64,000 bases of DNA from assembly GCA_965249175.1 (NCBI GenBank), contig OZ252227.1, forward strand, positions 5,084,001-5,148,000, given 5' to 3'. Under the pieces are notes generated by a model. It searched no databases. It was not told the DNA's origin and saw nothing but the letters and a program-made list of their open reading frames with translations. The position numbers and the translations under genes are program-made. Source of the DNA: CAZYFH01 sp965249175 (GTDB lineage Bacteria; Acidobacteriota; Vicinamibacteria; Vicinamibacterales; UBA8438). Positions 26,567 to 34,404 of the stretch are shown one piece after another; position 1 is the first letter of the stretch, and every line of letters starts with the position of its first letter.

Positions 26567-26730
26567 TCACAACGTCCGCCCCGTCCACATGACCTGCCCC
26601 AGCACCACGGCCTCTCGTGGCCACGGCACCGGCGTACGCTGTGTTGTCGCTGACCAATTGCCAGCCTTTGCCATCCGCGTGCCGGAGCCCGCTTGACCAT
26701 CGGGCCGTCCTCGGCCAAGCTGCTCTACCA
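26567..26730 (-). pseudogene. decayed copy of the CI repressor 3' end
   Basis: Reading across a frameshift, the minus strand gives GPMVKR, GWQLVSDNTAY and then PVPWPREAVVLGQVMWTGRTL with a stop at the same place as in the intact repressor (EGPVVKRL, GWQLVSDNRTY, PIPWPRDAQVLGQVMWTG). The last 24 bp before the end are identical to the intact gene. The rest of the repressor is absent. Confidence 0.85.
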
Positions 26731-26759
26731 TAGAAGCGATGTCTCGTGTCAGGTCGAAG

Positions 26760-27599
26760 TCAGAAGAATCGCTGGAAGTCGTCGACGATGGCGGTCACGT
26801 CGGCGATCATGTCTCCGACGATGGCTCGAACGTCCGATTCGTCACACTTCAGCCCGGTTTGGTGGAACACTACGCCAACCATCGGCTCAGCCTCCACTTT
26901 CACTTCGGTCTGAGGTTTGGTTCGGTCCCAGGGAATCATCAGTCTGATCCGGAATGGTTCTGTACCGAATTTCAGCGGTTGCCATTGAGGATGATTCGAG
27001 GGGGTCAAGACGTCTGTCTTGCCATCGACGGTGACTCTCAGGCGCAGCGCGGTGAAATGTGGGCGTGCGACGAACAACAGGCGGTGTTTGTCGATAATGT
27101 CAAGTTCCGAAAGGATCCAGAGCAGGTCGCTGGTTGGGTCAGCTGGTCGTCGCTGATACGGTTGCAGCGCCTTGATTGCTGCCTGAGCATTGGGACTCAC
27201 CGGCCCGATCAACCGCTCGATACGCTTCACATTGTCCGACGTGTTCTGGGCAAAGATCGGAAACTGCGTTCGGGTGCAGGCCGCGGCGTTACCAGCCGCC
27301 ATAGCAAGCTGACAGACCAAATGATCCAGACTCGACCGAAGGTTGTGGACGGCATCTCCGACAGGCATGGCCACATCTGGAGGCAGGTCGCCGGAAGCGA
27401 TGGAGCAAATTGCGTACCGCCCTTCCGGCTGTTCCTCGATGGAGATGACCTTTACGTTCGTGGTAATGGGCGTATCGCCGGACAAGAATGCAGCATCAAA
27501 TTCACTGAGGTGCTTTTTCGACCGGTCGAGCTTGGCGCGAACGCCGACGAGAGCGTGAGGCGCTAGGGAATGAACGACATCCATCAGCAATGCCTCCAT
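26760..27599 (-). CDS. conserved hypothetical protein (279 aa)
   Basis: An intact, soluble-looking protein with the stretch MPVGDAVHNLRSSLDHLVCQ, KALQPYQRRPADPTSDLLWI and LSELDIIDKHRLLFVARPHF. The HNLRSxLDHL motif followed by DKHR is shared by a family of bacterial proteins of unknown function often found on mobile DNA; a nucleotide or RNA target has been guessed for such helical bundles but nothing here proves it. It is flanked on both sides by copies of the repressor tail, so it looks like a captured cargo gene. ATG 27599 is the furthest start. Confidence 0.6.
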   Translation of the reverse strand: MEALLMDVVHSLAPHALVGVRAKLDRSKKHLSEFDAAFLSGDTPITTNVKVISIEEQPEGRYAICSIASGDLPPDVAMPVGDAVHNLRSSLDHLVCQLAMAAGNAAACTRTQFPIFAQNTSDNVKRIERLIGPVSPNAQAAIKALQPYQRRPADPTSDLLWILSELDIIDKHRLLFVARPHFTALRLRVTVDGKTDVLTPSNHPQWQPLKFGTEPFRIRLMIPWDRTKPQTEVKVEAEPMVGVVFHQTGLKCDESDVRAIVGDMIADVTAIVDDFQRFF

Positions 27600-27639
27600 G
27601 TACGTGTGTGGTGTCCGTTCATCGACAGCGACATGATTC

Positions 27640-28344
27640 TCACAACGTCCGCCCCGTCCACATCACCTGCCCGAGCACCTGAGCGTCACGCGGCCACGGG
27701 ATCGGCTTGTACGTCCGGTTGTCACTCACCAATTGCCAGCCGTCCTCGTCCCGCTGGAGCCGCTTGACGACCGGGCCTTCTTCGGTACGCACCGCGAAGA
27801 TCTTGTTGTGCCGCCGCACGGTGCGCTGGAAGTCCACGAGCACGACTGCCCGGTGCTGCAACGTCGGTTCCATCGATCGGCCACTGACGTAGGTCACCTG
27901 GCAGTGCGCGGGCTTCAGGTCGTGACGGCTAAGCCAGTCGTCGCGGAACGGCACGTAGTCCACGACGTATTCGTCGGCGGCGATGCCTGATCCCGCTGCC
28001 AGGGCTGCGGTGTCCTCGGTGAGCGCGATGCGGTGGATGCCGGCATGCGGCGTGTCGGTGCGTGCCAGCGCCCCGGCGTCGTCCAGCTCGCTCACCTTGG
28101 CCGCAAGTGTGGCGGCGGGTTCGGGGTTGTCCGTGAGGCCGAGCAGGTAGTCGGCTGACTTCCCCATTGCGGTAGCCAGCCGCCCGAGAGTGCTAGCGGT
28201 AGGCTGGTTAACACCATTCTCAAATCGTGAAATAGAGGGATGGGTCAAGCCTGCCGCACGTGCGAGCTGGACCTGACTCATTTCTCCACGTGCGGCCCTG
28301 ATGAGTTCCCCAATAGCCAGTCGGTCAGCTTGCTGCATACGCAC
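27640..28344 (-). CDS. CI-like phage repressor (XRE + S24/LexA peptidase)
   Basis: A 234-residue lysogeny repressor. Residues about 8-65 form the Cro/C1 helix-turn-helix (EMSQVQLARAAGLTHPSISR). The C-terminal S24 domain has the nucleophile Ser157 in SGRSMEPTL and Lys194 in GPVVKRL. An Ala-Gly dipeptide (90-91, DDAGAL) lies between the domains, where RecA-stimulated self-cleavage normally occurs, so the phage should be SOS-inducible. Start is either GTG 28344, which falls at the expected transcription start, or ATG 28338. It faces a Cro-like gene across an operator region. Confidence 0.93.
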   Translation of the reverse strand: MRMQQADRLAIGELIRAARGEMSQVQLARAAGLTHPSISRFENGVNQPTASTLGRLATAMGKSADYLLGLTDNPEPAATLAAKVSELDDAGALARTDTPHAGIHRIALTEDTAALAAGSGIAADEYVVDYVPFRDDWLSRHDLKPAHCQVTYVSGRSMEPTLQHRAVVLVDFQRTVRRHNKIFAVRTEEGPVVKRLQRDEDGWQLVSDNRTYKPIPWPRDAQVLGQVMWTGRTL

Positions 28345-28413
28345 ATAAATATTCTATTGACATTGAGCGTTCGTATGCGTACAGTCTCGGTAAATGGATG
28401 TGCGCATGCGAAC
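28335..28413. promoter_or_regulatory. immunity switch: operators and divergent promoters
   Basis: Three related half-palindromic sites are visible: GCATACGCAC (28335-28344), GTTCGTATGCGTAC (28369-28382) and GTGCGCATGCGAAC (28400-28413); the last is nearly the reverse complement of the second (12 of 14). The rightward promoter is TTGACA (28357-28362), 17 bp, TACAGT (28380-28385). The leftward promoter has a TAGAAT -10 (28356-28351). Both leave almost no leader before the first start codons. Confidence 0.7.
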
Positions 28414-28660
28414 ATCACTACCGAAACTCCGGGGCCGCATAGCCGAACTTGGGGTGCGTAAGGGCGATGTCGCCCGTGAACTCGGGATGGATCAGGCGCT
28501 GTTCAGCCGTTACCTCAACGGCCGCCAGCCATCCCCCGCCGACTTCGAGCGGCGCGTCACGGCCGCGCTGGATCGGCTGGAACAGGCTGAGCAGGCGGCG
28601 GACAAGGCCCGCCAGAAGGTGCTCAGGCGGCCGGTAAAGGAAGTAGGAGGGGCGGCGTGA
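28394..28660 (+). CDS. Cro-like helix-turn-helix protein
   Basis: An 88-residue DNA-binding protein. LRGRIAELGVRKGDVARELG and MDQALFSRYLNGRQPSPADF form an XRE-type helix-turn-helix, followed by a helical tail (LDRLEQAEQAADKARQK). As the first rightward gene opposite the CI-like repressor, it is the likely Cro. ATG 28394 lies about 9 bases after the -10 box; ATG 28406 is an alternative. It overlaps the next gene by 4 bases. Confidence 0.8.
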   Translation: MDVRMRTSLPKLRGRIAELGVRKGDVARELGMDQALFSRYLNGRQPSPADFERRVTAALDRLEQAEQAADKARQKVLRRPVKEVGGAA

Positions 28661-28956
28661 GCAGCAGCTACACGAGCGACACGAACGAGTACGGACGGTT
28701 TCAACTGCTGCTCGATCCCAAGGCGGACACCGCGCAGCTCTTTATCGAGAACGTGAACCGGACGGGCGAGCACTGGCTCACGCTGGCGTTGCCGAACAAT
28801 CCGTATGCGCCGATTGGCTACCTGCGACTGCGGCCTATGAAACCTGATTCACCCATGTTTCAAGTTGTTGAAGTACGTCCGGCGACCGGACCACTGCTTC
28901 CCGCACAAACCGGTCCAGAAACCCTTGCAAGACCTTCGATGGCACGGAGCGAATAG
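28657..28956 (+). CDS. hypothetical early phage protein, probably truncated
   Basis: Starts at GTG 28657, overlapping the Cro-like stop. The first about 62 residues (YGRFQLLLDPKADTAQLFIE, GEHWLTLALPNNPYAPIGYL) look genuine. The last about 37 residues are read from DNA that is the antisense of the convergent gene 28835-29329, so the natural C-terminus was probably lost when that gene arrived. Function unknown. Confidence 0.5.
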   Translation: MSSSYTSDTNEYGRFQLLLDPKADTAQLFIENVNRTGEHWLTLALPNNPYAPIGYLRLRPMKPDSPMFQVVEVRPATGPLLPAQTGPETLARPSMARSE

Positions 28957-29329
28957 CGTGCATCAGGCGGCTTTTCTCCTCGGCGGGCAACTCAGACGAA
29001 TCAATGCGGCCGACCAGAAGGGCCCGCAGATCGTCGGGGTGAAACTTGACTGTCACGGTGCGAAGCATCGCACTGACGCCGCCGTCATCCTCAAGGAAGT
29101 CCAGCCCTTCGGCCGTGATTTTCGGGCTGTAGATGGCCGTGGCGTCCTGCTGGGTCGGATTGTCCTTCGCCTCGATAAGTCCGAGCTCCCTGAGGTACCA
29201 GAGATTGGCGACCAACTCGGGATGGTCGGCGTCGGGCAATTGGCCCATGTCTACCCACATCGGGTACCCGCGCAGCGCCTCCAAACTGCGAAGCTGCAAC
29301 TCCCGGTCGATTTTCCGTTCATCGCTCAC
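28835..29329 (-). CDS. hypothetical phage protein (164 aa)
   Basis: GTG 29329 is chosen because AGGAGGA lies five bases upstream. The protein begins MSDERKIDRELQLRSLEALR and has NLWYLRELGLIEAKDNPTQQ, suggesting a winged-helix-like N-terminus, then LRTVTVKFHPDDLRALLVGR and a helical C-terminus. It is transcribed against the surrounding early genes. The IS1182-like copy 2 inserted about 75 bp upstream, so its promoter region is disturbed. No known function. Confidence 0.6.
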   Translation of the reverse strand: MSDERKIDRELQLRSLEALRGYPMWVDMGQLPDADHPELVANLWYLRELGLIEAKDNPTQQDATAIYSPKITAEGLDFLEDDGGVSAMLRTVTVKFHPDDLRALLVGRIDSSELPAEEKSRLMHAIRSVPSKVLQGFLDRFVREAVVRSPDVLQQLETWVNQVS

Positions 29330-29379
29330 GAGTTCCTCCTGTCTGTAAACCGCGTTCAGGGGGATCGCGGGGCGGCTGT

Positions 29380-30807
29380 TCACGCAGCCGTCTCGCACTC
29401 TAGGCAGCCCGTGGTGAAAACGCCCTTTCGTAGGTCGAGGGGCATGTGTTCGTGACACCGTGTCATAAGGTCGAGAAACGACGAGTGCGGCAGATCTTGC
29501 GCATCTCGCGCCCACGCGGGCGATACGAGGGTCCAGAGGCGGCCAAGATCAGCGATCAAGGCCTCGAAGACGGCGACCGCGCGGCCTTGGAGGCTCCGCG
29601 GCGTGCCGACGCCCGTCAGCTGCCGCATGAGGAGCCCAAGATTGAACCCGCAGACGTGCACAAGCACGCGCTTGAGGATGTTGGGATGCCCACGCAGATG
29701 CACCCGGCGCAGCCGCCCGGTCTCGTAGAGATGCGCGTTGGGGCGTTCGAGCAACTCGCCCCGCCGTCGCAGCAGCCGTTGCCCACGCGTGCCCCGAATG
29801 CGCCGACGGTTCGCGTACACGGCGTCGCGCGCCGCCGCCTTGCCTGTCCAGTTGCGTCGCCCGCGGTCCGGCTCCGAAACATAACTGCGCACGCCGAGCG
29901 CGGCGAACGCCACCATCGTCTCGTTACTGTGATACCCCTTGTCCCCGACGACCTCGGCGATACCGGCGCCGGCCGGCAGGACGGCTTCGACGTGGTCGGC
30001 CGCCGTGATCAGGGTCTCGACCATCGTCGTCGTATCGCCGTCGTCGGCATCCTGCACGGTGACGCCGACGATGGCCCCCGTCTCCAGGTCCACCGCATGC
30101 TCCGCGGTGTGCGCCAAGTGCGTGCGCCCGTCCTTCAGCTTCGTGATCTTCGCGTCCGGATCCTGCGGATGCGTCCAGTCGTCGTTGGAGCCTTTCTTCT
30201 TCCGTTTCCGGTCGAACCGGGCCAGCTCAGCGCGGGTCGGCGTGACGATGCCGGACGCCTCGGCCAGCCCGGTCAGAAACGCCTCGTAGCCTTCGCCCGT
30301 GTCCCGGCGCACGATACTCCGCAATGCGGCGTTCGCTTCCAACGTCGTGGCATCGATGCCGAGGGTCCGCCCGGTCACGAGCTGGGCGTCGGCCAGTTGC
30401 TGCAGCACCCACGTGAACACCGCTTGATGGGTCTCGACGTCGATCAGGCGCCGGGTGCGCGACAGCGTCGAGTGATCCGGCGGCGCCTCGTGCAGCTCGA
30501 GGTCCAGAAACTGCCGGATGCTCAGCGAATCGGCCGCCCGCCACGCGATCGCCCGCTCCGAGTCCAGCCCTTCGAAGTAGCCGAGCATCAGCAGCCGGAA
30601 GTACCGCCCCGGCGCCAGACTCGGACGACCGACGCCGTCCGCGTAGAACGGCGCGCATTGCGCCTCGACGAACGCGTCGAAGCCCGTGTCATCGAGGATC
30701 CGATTCAATCGCTGATAGAACGGATGCGCCGCACTGCGAGGCAGGTCGCTGGTGGGAACCCACATCGATGCTTGCCGCGCCCGGCGTCGTCGTTTGCCCA
30801 TCGCCAT
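29380..30807 (-). CDS. IS1182-like transposase (copy 2), reads past the element end
   Basis: Same protein as copy 3 from MAMGKRRRRARQASMW to GVFTTGC, with the DDE candidates in GIDATTLEANA, VVGDKGYHSNE and LLERPNAHL. Because of the extra base at 29404 the flanking CTAG is out of register and does not give the TAG stop; the frame continues 7 codons (LECETAA) into phage DNA before a TGA. The protein should still be functional. About four fifths identical by eye to copy 1. Confidence 0.92.
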   Translation of the reverse strand: MAMGKRRRRARQASMWVPTSDLPRSAAHPFYQRLNRILDDTGFDAFVEAQCAPFYADGVGRPSLAPGRYFRLLMLGYFEGLDSERAIAWRAADSLSIRQFLDLELHEAPPDHSTLSRTRRLIDVETHQAVFTWVLQQLADAQLVTGRTLGIDATTLEANAALRSIVRRDTGEGYEAFLTGLAEASGIVTPTRAELARFDRKRKKKGSNDDWTHPQDPDAKITKLKDGRTHLAHTAEHAVDLETGAIVGVTVQDADDGDTTTMVETLITAADHVEAVLPAGAGIAEVVGDKGYHSNETMVAFAALGVRSYVSEPDRGRRNWTGKAAARDAVYANRRRIRGTRGQRLLRRRGELLERPNAHLYETGRLRRVHLRGHPNILKRVLVHVCGFNLGLLMRQLTGVGTPRSLQGRAVAVFEALIADLGRLWTLVSPAWARDAQDLPHSSFLDLMTRCHEHMPLDLRKGVFTTGCLECETAA

Positions 30808-30872
30808 GCGCGACAGTGTAGTACGCGGGATCGATCGTGTCGATCCCTAATAGGGACTTTCACCACGGGCTG
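29405..30872 (-). mobile_element. IS1182-like element, copy 2
   Basis: 1468 bp with inverted ends CAGCCCGTGGTGAAA / TTTCACCACGGGCTG. CTAG lies at both sides (29400-29403 and 30873-30876), but an extra G (29404) stands between the left CTAG and the element end. The sequence appears identical to copy 3 at 51108-52575, so one was recently made from the other or from a shared source. It sits in the early region, between the minus-strand gene ending at 28835 and the HTH gene at 30919. Confidence 0.92.
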
Positions 30873-30918
30873 CTAGCACGCAGCTGCGGACCGAGCAGCG
30901 GGTGCTGGGAGGGGCGGC

Positions 30919-31173
30919 GTGACGCAGCGCCGCCGCCCGCAGCAGTCCGGCGTGCTCTTCCTCCGCGACGTGGCCGAACGGCTGCGCTGCTCGCCGGACA
31001 CCATCCGCCGCCGACTGCGTGACGGAACGTTCCCCGTCGCGCCCATTCCCGGCATCGACAACCGCATGCGCTTTCCCACGGCGGCCATCGAGGCGTTGAC
31101 GGCGGGCCGCCTGGGCGACGTCTCGCTGCCGCGCCGGAGGGCGCGGCGCGCGGAGGCGGCGGGGGCGCGCTGA
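30919..31173 (+). CDS. small helix-turn-helix protein (excisionase/MerR-like)
   Basis: An 84-residue basic protein from GTG 30919, with a strong GGGAGGGG site upstream. VLFLRDVAERLRCSPDTIRR forms the winged helix of AlpA/Xis/MerR-like proteins, followed by RRLRDGTFPVAPIPGIDNRM and RFPTAAIEAL. It is the first rightward gene after IS copy 2. A regulatory or excision role is inference. Confidence 0.65.
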   Translation: MTQRRRPQQSGVLFLRDVAERLRCSPDTIRRRLRDGTFPVAPIPGIDNRMRFPTAAIEALTAGRLGDVSLPRRRARRAEAAGAR

Positions 31174-31210
31174 CAGGGTGATGCCCGATTCAACGGACGG
31201 GGGGGGCGGC

Positions 31211-32056
31211 ATGACGACGCTGGCACGGCGCGAGGCGACGGATCTCACGACTTACACCCCGGAGCAGGGGTTACAGCGGGTGGCCGTCTCTGAAGCGGCG
31301 GAGAAGTACTACGCGCGGGCGAAGGACGTCACCAAGCTCGAACAGGCCATCAGGGCCAAGCTGGAGGCGCAGGCTGAGTTTGTCTACTGGTGGGATGCCC
31401 TGACGGCCAAGGACAAAGGCGGGCGGCCTTCAGAAACCGGTAACAGACCTGTTACCGGTTTTCTGCGGCCCGGCGAGGACGGCCTGCCAGACAAGATGAC
31501 GATCTCCCGCTGGCGCCGCAAGCTGAACGATCCCGCCGCCTTCGAGCGCACCTACACGCAGGCCGTCGAGCGGGCGCGACGGCTGTGCGAAGCGCCGGCG
31601 GCGGCGCACGTCGCCCAGAACCGCGCGGTGATGGGCGGGATTGATTGCGATCCCGCGTCCTCGGCGTCGGCGAACGCGATCGTCCAGGCCACCCAGTTCT
31701 ACACCCGTGACGACGACGGGCTCGCGCAGCCCTGGCAGGGCCGCGTCTGGATGAACCCGCCGTACGCGCATCTGCTGGTGGATCAGTTTTGCGAACGCCT
31801 CGCCGCGCATGTGTCCACCGGCACGGTGACCGAGGCGGTCGTGCTGGTGAACAACGCGACGGAGACGCGCTGGTTCGCGGGGCTCGCGGCGGTGGCGTCG
31901 GCGATCTGTTTTCCCCTGGGGCGGGTGCGGTTTTGGAGCCCCGGCAAAGACACGGCGGCGCCGCTCCAGGGGCAGGCCGTCGTCTATGTCGGCGGGCACG
32001 TCACGCCGTTCCTGCGAGAGTTCGGCGCCTTTGGGCTCGTGGTGACGGTGGCATGA
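31211..32056 (+). CDS. phage DNA N6-adenine methyltransferase (Dam type)
   Basis: A 281-residue protein. The C-terminal half is the PF05869-like phage Dam domain: GGIDCDPASSASANAIVQAT, then the catalytic motif VWMNPPYAHLLVDQFCER, and VLVNNATETRWFAGLAAVAS. The N-terminal about 130 residues (KYYARAKDVTKLEQAIRAKL and a GGRPSETG linker) are a separate helical region, perhaps DNA-binding. It may protect phage DNA from host restriction. ATG 31211 is favoured; a GTG at 31178 is possible. It overlaps the MT-A70 gene by 4 bases. Confidence 0.8.
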   Translation: MTTLARREATDLTTYTPEQGLQRVAVSEAAEKYYARAKDVTKLEQAIRAKLEAQAEFVYWWDALTAKDKGGRPSETGNRPVTGFLRPGEDGLPDKMTISRWRRKLNDPAAFERTYTQAVERARRLCEAPAAAHVAQNRAVMGGIDCDPASSASANAIVQATQFYTRDDDGLAQPWQGRVWMNPPYAHLLVDQFCERLAAHVSTGTVTEAVVLVNNATETRWFAGLAAVASAICFPLGRVRFWSPGKDTAAPLQGQAVVYVGGHVTPFLREFGAFGLVVTVA

Positions 32057-33045
32057 CGCAGCTCGTCAAGTACGAGGCCGCGCGCCGGGCGCTCGCCGTG
32101 GCGAAGTCGTCCGACGAGGTGCGGCACATCCGGGACGTGGCCGAGGCGATGCGCGCCTACGCCAAACAGGCCAAGGACCGCCAGCTCGAAATCGACGCGG
32201 CCGAGATCCGCATCCGGGCGGAACGACGCCTGGGCGAGTTGTTGCGGGCACAAAGGGACACCGTCGGGCTGGCGACGGGTGGCGGTGACACGAGCGGTGG
32301 GTCCCGCGCGGTCCCACCGCAAGAGCCTTCAACCCTTGCCGATGCCGGCATTGACAAGCACCTCGCCGACCGCGCCCGCAAGCTCGTCGCCGTGCCGGAT
32401 GACGAGTTCGAGGCCCTGGTCGACGAATGGCGGGAGCGCATCTCAGATAGCCACGAGCGGGTGACGGTTCAGCTGCTGCGGCAGCGCGAGCAGGCGGCAC
32501 GTCACGCGACCCTCGGTGCGCCCGAGCCGATCACGGGCCGTTATCGCACCCTGATCATCGATCCGCCGTGGCCCATGCAGAAGATCGCGCGCGACGTGCG
32601 TCCGAATCAACACGGGTTCGACTACCCGACGCTGTCCGAGGTCGAGCTGGCGGCCGTGCCGCTGCCGGCGATGGCGGATGCGCATCTGTTCCTCTGGACG
32701 ACCCAGAAGTTCTTGCCGATGGCGCTGCGGCTACTCGACGCCTGGGACGTGCGTTACGTCTGCACGTTCGTGTGGCACAAGCCGGGCGGGTTCCAGCCGG
32801 TTGGCCTGCCGCAATACAACTGCGAGTTTGCGCTGTATGCGCGGCGCGGATCGCCGCAGTTTCTCGACACGACGGCGTTTCCGACGTGCTTCACCGCGCC
32901 ACGGCGTGAGCACTCGCGCAAGCCCGACGCCTTCTACGACGTGGTCCGGCGGGTCACGGCGGGGCCACGCGTGGACCTGTTCAGTCGTGAGCCACGCGAG
33001 GGCTTCGCCCAGTGGGGCAATGAGACGGGACGGTTTGTGGCATGA
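32053..33045 (+). CDS. MT-A70-family adenine methyltransferase
   Basis: A 330-residue protein. The C-terminal domain carries the DPPW catalytic motif (YRTLIIDPPWPMQKIARDV), LFLWTTQKFLPMALRLLDAW and TFVWHKPGGFQPVGLPQYNC, typical of MT-A70 enzymes such as phage m6A methylases. The N-terminal half (LEIDAAEIRIRAERRLGELL) is a helical region common in phage members and probably binds DNA. It lies in a tight run (ATGA overlaps on both sides). Confidence 0.88.
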   Translation: MTQLVKYEAARRALAVAKSSDEVRHIRDVAEAMRAYAKQAKDRQLEIDAAEIRIRAERRLGELLRAQRDTVGLATGGGDTSGGSRAVPPQEPSTLADAGIDKHLADRARKLVAVPDDEFEALVDEWRERISDSHERVTVQLLRQREQAARHATLGAPEPITGRYRTLIIDPPWPMQKIARDVRPNQHGFDYPTLSEVELAAVPLPAMADAHLFLWTTQKFLPMALRLLDAWDVRYVCTFVWHKPGGFQPVGLPQYNCEFALYARRGSPQFLDTTAFPTCFTAPRREHSRKPDAFYDVVRRVTAGPRVDLFSREPREGFAQWGNETGRFVA

Positions 33046-33566
33046 GCTTCGACCGCGATTACGACTGGCAGCGGCAGTACCTCGACACGGTCAAAGCCGT
33101 GATCGGGCCGCACTTGCTCGACGTGTCGTCGTTCGAGGTCGACACGCGCGAAGCGACGGACCTGTTGGTCCTGCTGGCCCGCGACATGCGGATTGGCTGC
33201 CGGATTCGCCGCGCGGGGTACGCCGACGCCTATCCGTATGAGTTCACGCTGCGGTCGTTGCGGCGCAGCGGGGCCAAGACGGAACTGGCCAAGATCACCG
33301 ACGGCTGGGGTGACTGGCTGTTCTACGGGCATGCGGCCGACGAGCCCGGCGCCCCGCTCGCGCGGTGGTTTCTGGTGGACCTGCACGCGTGGCGCGCCCA
33401 GCAGATTCGCTCGAAGCAGCGCGCCGGACATCCCGCGATGCATGTGAACCGGGACGGCGTCACCGCGTTCACCGTGTTCGATCTCCGGCGGTTCGGGAAC
33501 GAGCCGCCGATCCTGGTGGCGTCCAGTCATGCCGTGCCCACGCTCGGCTGGAGCGAGGCGGCATGA
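33042..33566 (+). CDS. conserved phage protein, possibly nuclease-like fold
   Basis: A 174-residue protein beginning MSFDRDYDWQRQYLDTVKAV. VDTREATDLLVLLARDMRIG, CRIRRAGYADAYPYEFTLRS and KTELAKITDGWGDWLFYGHA are conserved in small phage proteins. The acidic ...D-L-L-V... and R-I-R pattern recalls a PD-(D/E)XK core, but the motif is not clear enough to call. It follows the MT-A70 gene with a 4-base overlap. Confidence 0.6.
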   Translation: MSFDRDYDWQRQYLDTVKAVIGPHLLDVSSFEVDTREATDLLVLLARDMRIGCRIRRAGYADAYPYEFTLRSLRRSGAKTELAKITDGWGDWLFYGHAADEPGAPLARWFLVDLHAWRAQQIRSKQRAGHPAMHVNRDGVTAFTVFDLRRFGNEPPILVASSHAVPTLGWSEAA

Positions 33567-33583
33567 GGATGCACACGATCCCC

Positions 33584-33612
33584 TTGACACGCGCGCGCCG
33601 TTCGGGTTCAAT
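33584..33612 (+). promoter_or_regulatory. sigma70-type promoter
   Basis: TTGACA (33584-33589), 17 bp spacer, TTCAAT (33607-33612). The -35 is perfect; the -10 matches four of six. Transcription should start near 33619, at the foot of the first hairpin of the RNA described next. Confidence 0.65.
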
Positions 33613-33618
33613 GGCCGT

Positions 33619-33703
33619 GCTGCGGCACCAGCCGCAGTCGGGTCTGAACACCCGGATATCGGATGGGGGCACGAGCGCCTCTCTTGGGCGCTTTTTTCGT
33701 GCC
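33619..33703 (+). ncRNA. candidate small structured RNA
   Basis: About 80 nt between a promoter and a terminator, with no convincing ORF. It can form CTGCGGC-ACCA-GCCGCAG (33620-33637), then CGGGT-CTGAAC-ACCCG (33639-33654), then the terminator stem. Two perfect GC hairpins packed before a terminator suggest a regulatory RNA in the early operon. It is not a known family that I can name. Confidence 0.55.
33668..33703 (+). terminator. Rho-independent terminator
   Basis: GCGCC-TCTCTTG-GGCGC followed by six T (33692-33697). An outer stem, GGCACGA with TCGTGCC, extends it across the T run, so the whole could also act as a cruciform or on the other strand. Confidence 0.85.
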
Positions 33704-33860
33704 GACCAGTCGTGGCCTCCTTGTGGCGGGGCCGCGCGGGGGCCCTTCGGGGCCGCCGGTTGCTCCATCCGCCGGTTGTTCAGCCCGCGTGGTCTCCGCC
33801 TCCCTGCGTCTGAACACGCGGGAGACGGGGTGCAGTTGTCCCGCTCAGGATGGAGGCGCC

Positions 33861-34115
33861 ATGCTCTCACCGCCGCTCTTGCCCCCGCTTCACCCGCGTC
33901 GTCTGCCCACCGTCGCCGACGTGATCGCCGAGTCCCCGTCCGTCCAGTCGGACGGGCCGCTGTGTGTCGCGTGGCGGCTGGTGGCCCCGCTCACGATGGC
34001 CGATCTGGGGCCGTTCCTGGCGCTGGCCGTGGCGATCGGCTGTCTGTGCCGCGCCGTGTCGGCGATCACCAACGACGATCTCGACGCGCCGCCCACAGAC
34101 CGGTGGCTCCACTGA
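33861..34115 (+). CDS. small hypothetical protein
   Basis: 84 residues from ATG 33861, with GGAGG about eight bases upstream. The N-terminus is proline-rich (LSPPLLPPLHPRRLPTVADV); one moderately hydrophobic segment (LGPFLALAVAIGCLCRAVS) could be a membrane helix. The upstream stretch 33704-33860 contains only GC-rich inverted repeats and no gene I can recognise. No function can be given. Confidence 0.45.
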   Translation: MLSPPLLPPLHPRRLPTVADVIAESPSVQSDGPLCVAWRLVAPLTMADLGPFLALAVAIGCLCRAVSAITNDDLDAPPTDRWLH

Positions 34116-34127
34116 AAGGGGCGGCGC

Positions 34128-34312
34128 ATGAACAGGCGTAAGAACCTGATCGGTTGGCTGCTGTGGCTGACGGTGTCGAGCGAGACCGGCGGCTGCTCAA
34201 GACGCTCTACGTCCTGCGCGGGTCGCGCTGGATTCTGCGTGAGCTGCTGCGGTTGGAGCGGAAGCCGTTGAAGCCGAGAGCCGCGAAGGCGCGGCCACGG
34301 AAAGACGGCTAG
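34128..34312 (+). pseudogene. small basic protein, probable frameshift
   Basis: From ATG 34128 (MNRRKNLIGWLLWLT) the natural continuation, VERDRRLLKTLYVLRGSRWI and LRELLRLERKPLKPRAAKAR, is in the next frame and ends at 34312. Either a base has been lost near 34170 or the gene starts at an internal GTG. The protein is short, basic and of unknown role. Confidence 0.4.
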
Positions 34313-34322
34313 AGACAGAAGC

Positions 34323-34354
34323 GCCCGGACCGGTGCGCCAACACCGACCGGGCA
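34323..34354 (+). promoter_or_regulatory. GC-rich hairpin before the next operon segment
   Basis: GCCCGG-A-CCGGTG, loop CGCCAA, CACCG-A-CCGGGC forms an 11-bp stem with opposed A bulges. No T run follows, so it is not a simple terminator; it may be an mRNA processing or stabilising element upstream of the recombination genes. Confidence 0.4.
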
Positions 34355-34404
34355 GAAAGGCAACAACGAATGACTGACCAAGAGATTACCACGCGGAGGC
34401 GACC

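Noticed and set aside
29446..30876. Plus-strand open frame of 476 codons, repeated identically at 51149-52579
   Set aside because: It is the antisense of the IS1182-like transposase. The composition (Arg/His/Pro-rich, no domain) and the identity of the two copies follow from the element itself.
33569..34141. Open frame over the small RNA region
   Set aside because: It runs through a promoter, two hairpins and a terminator and has no plausible protein composition.
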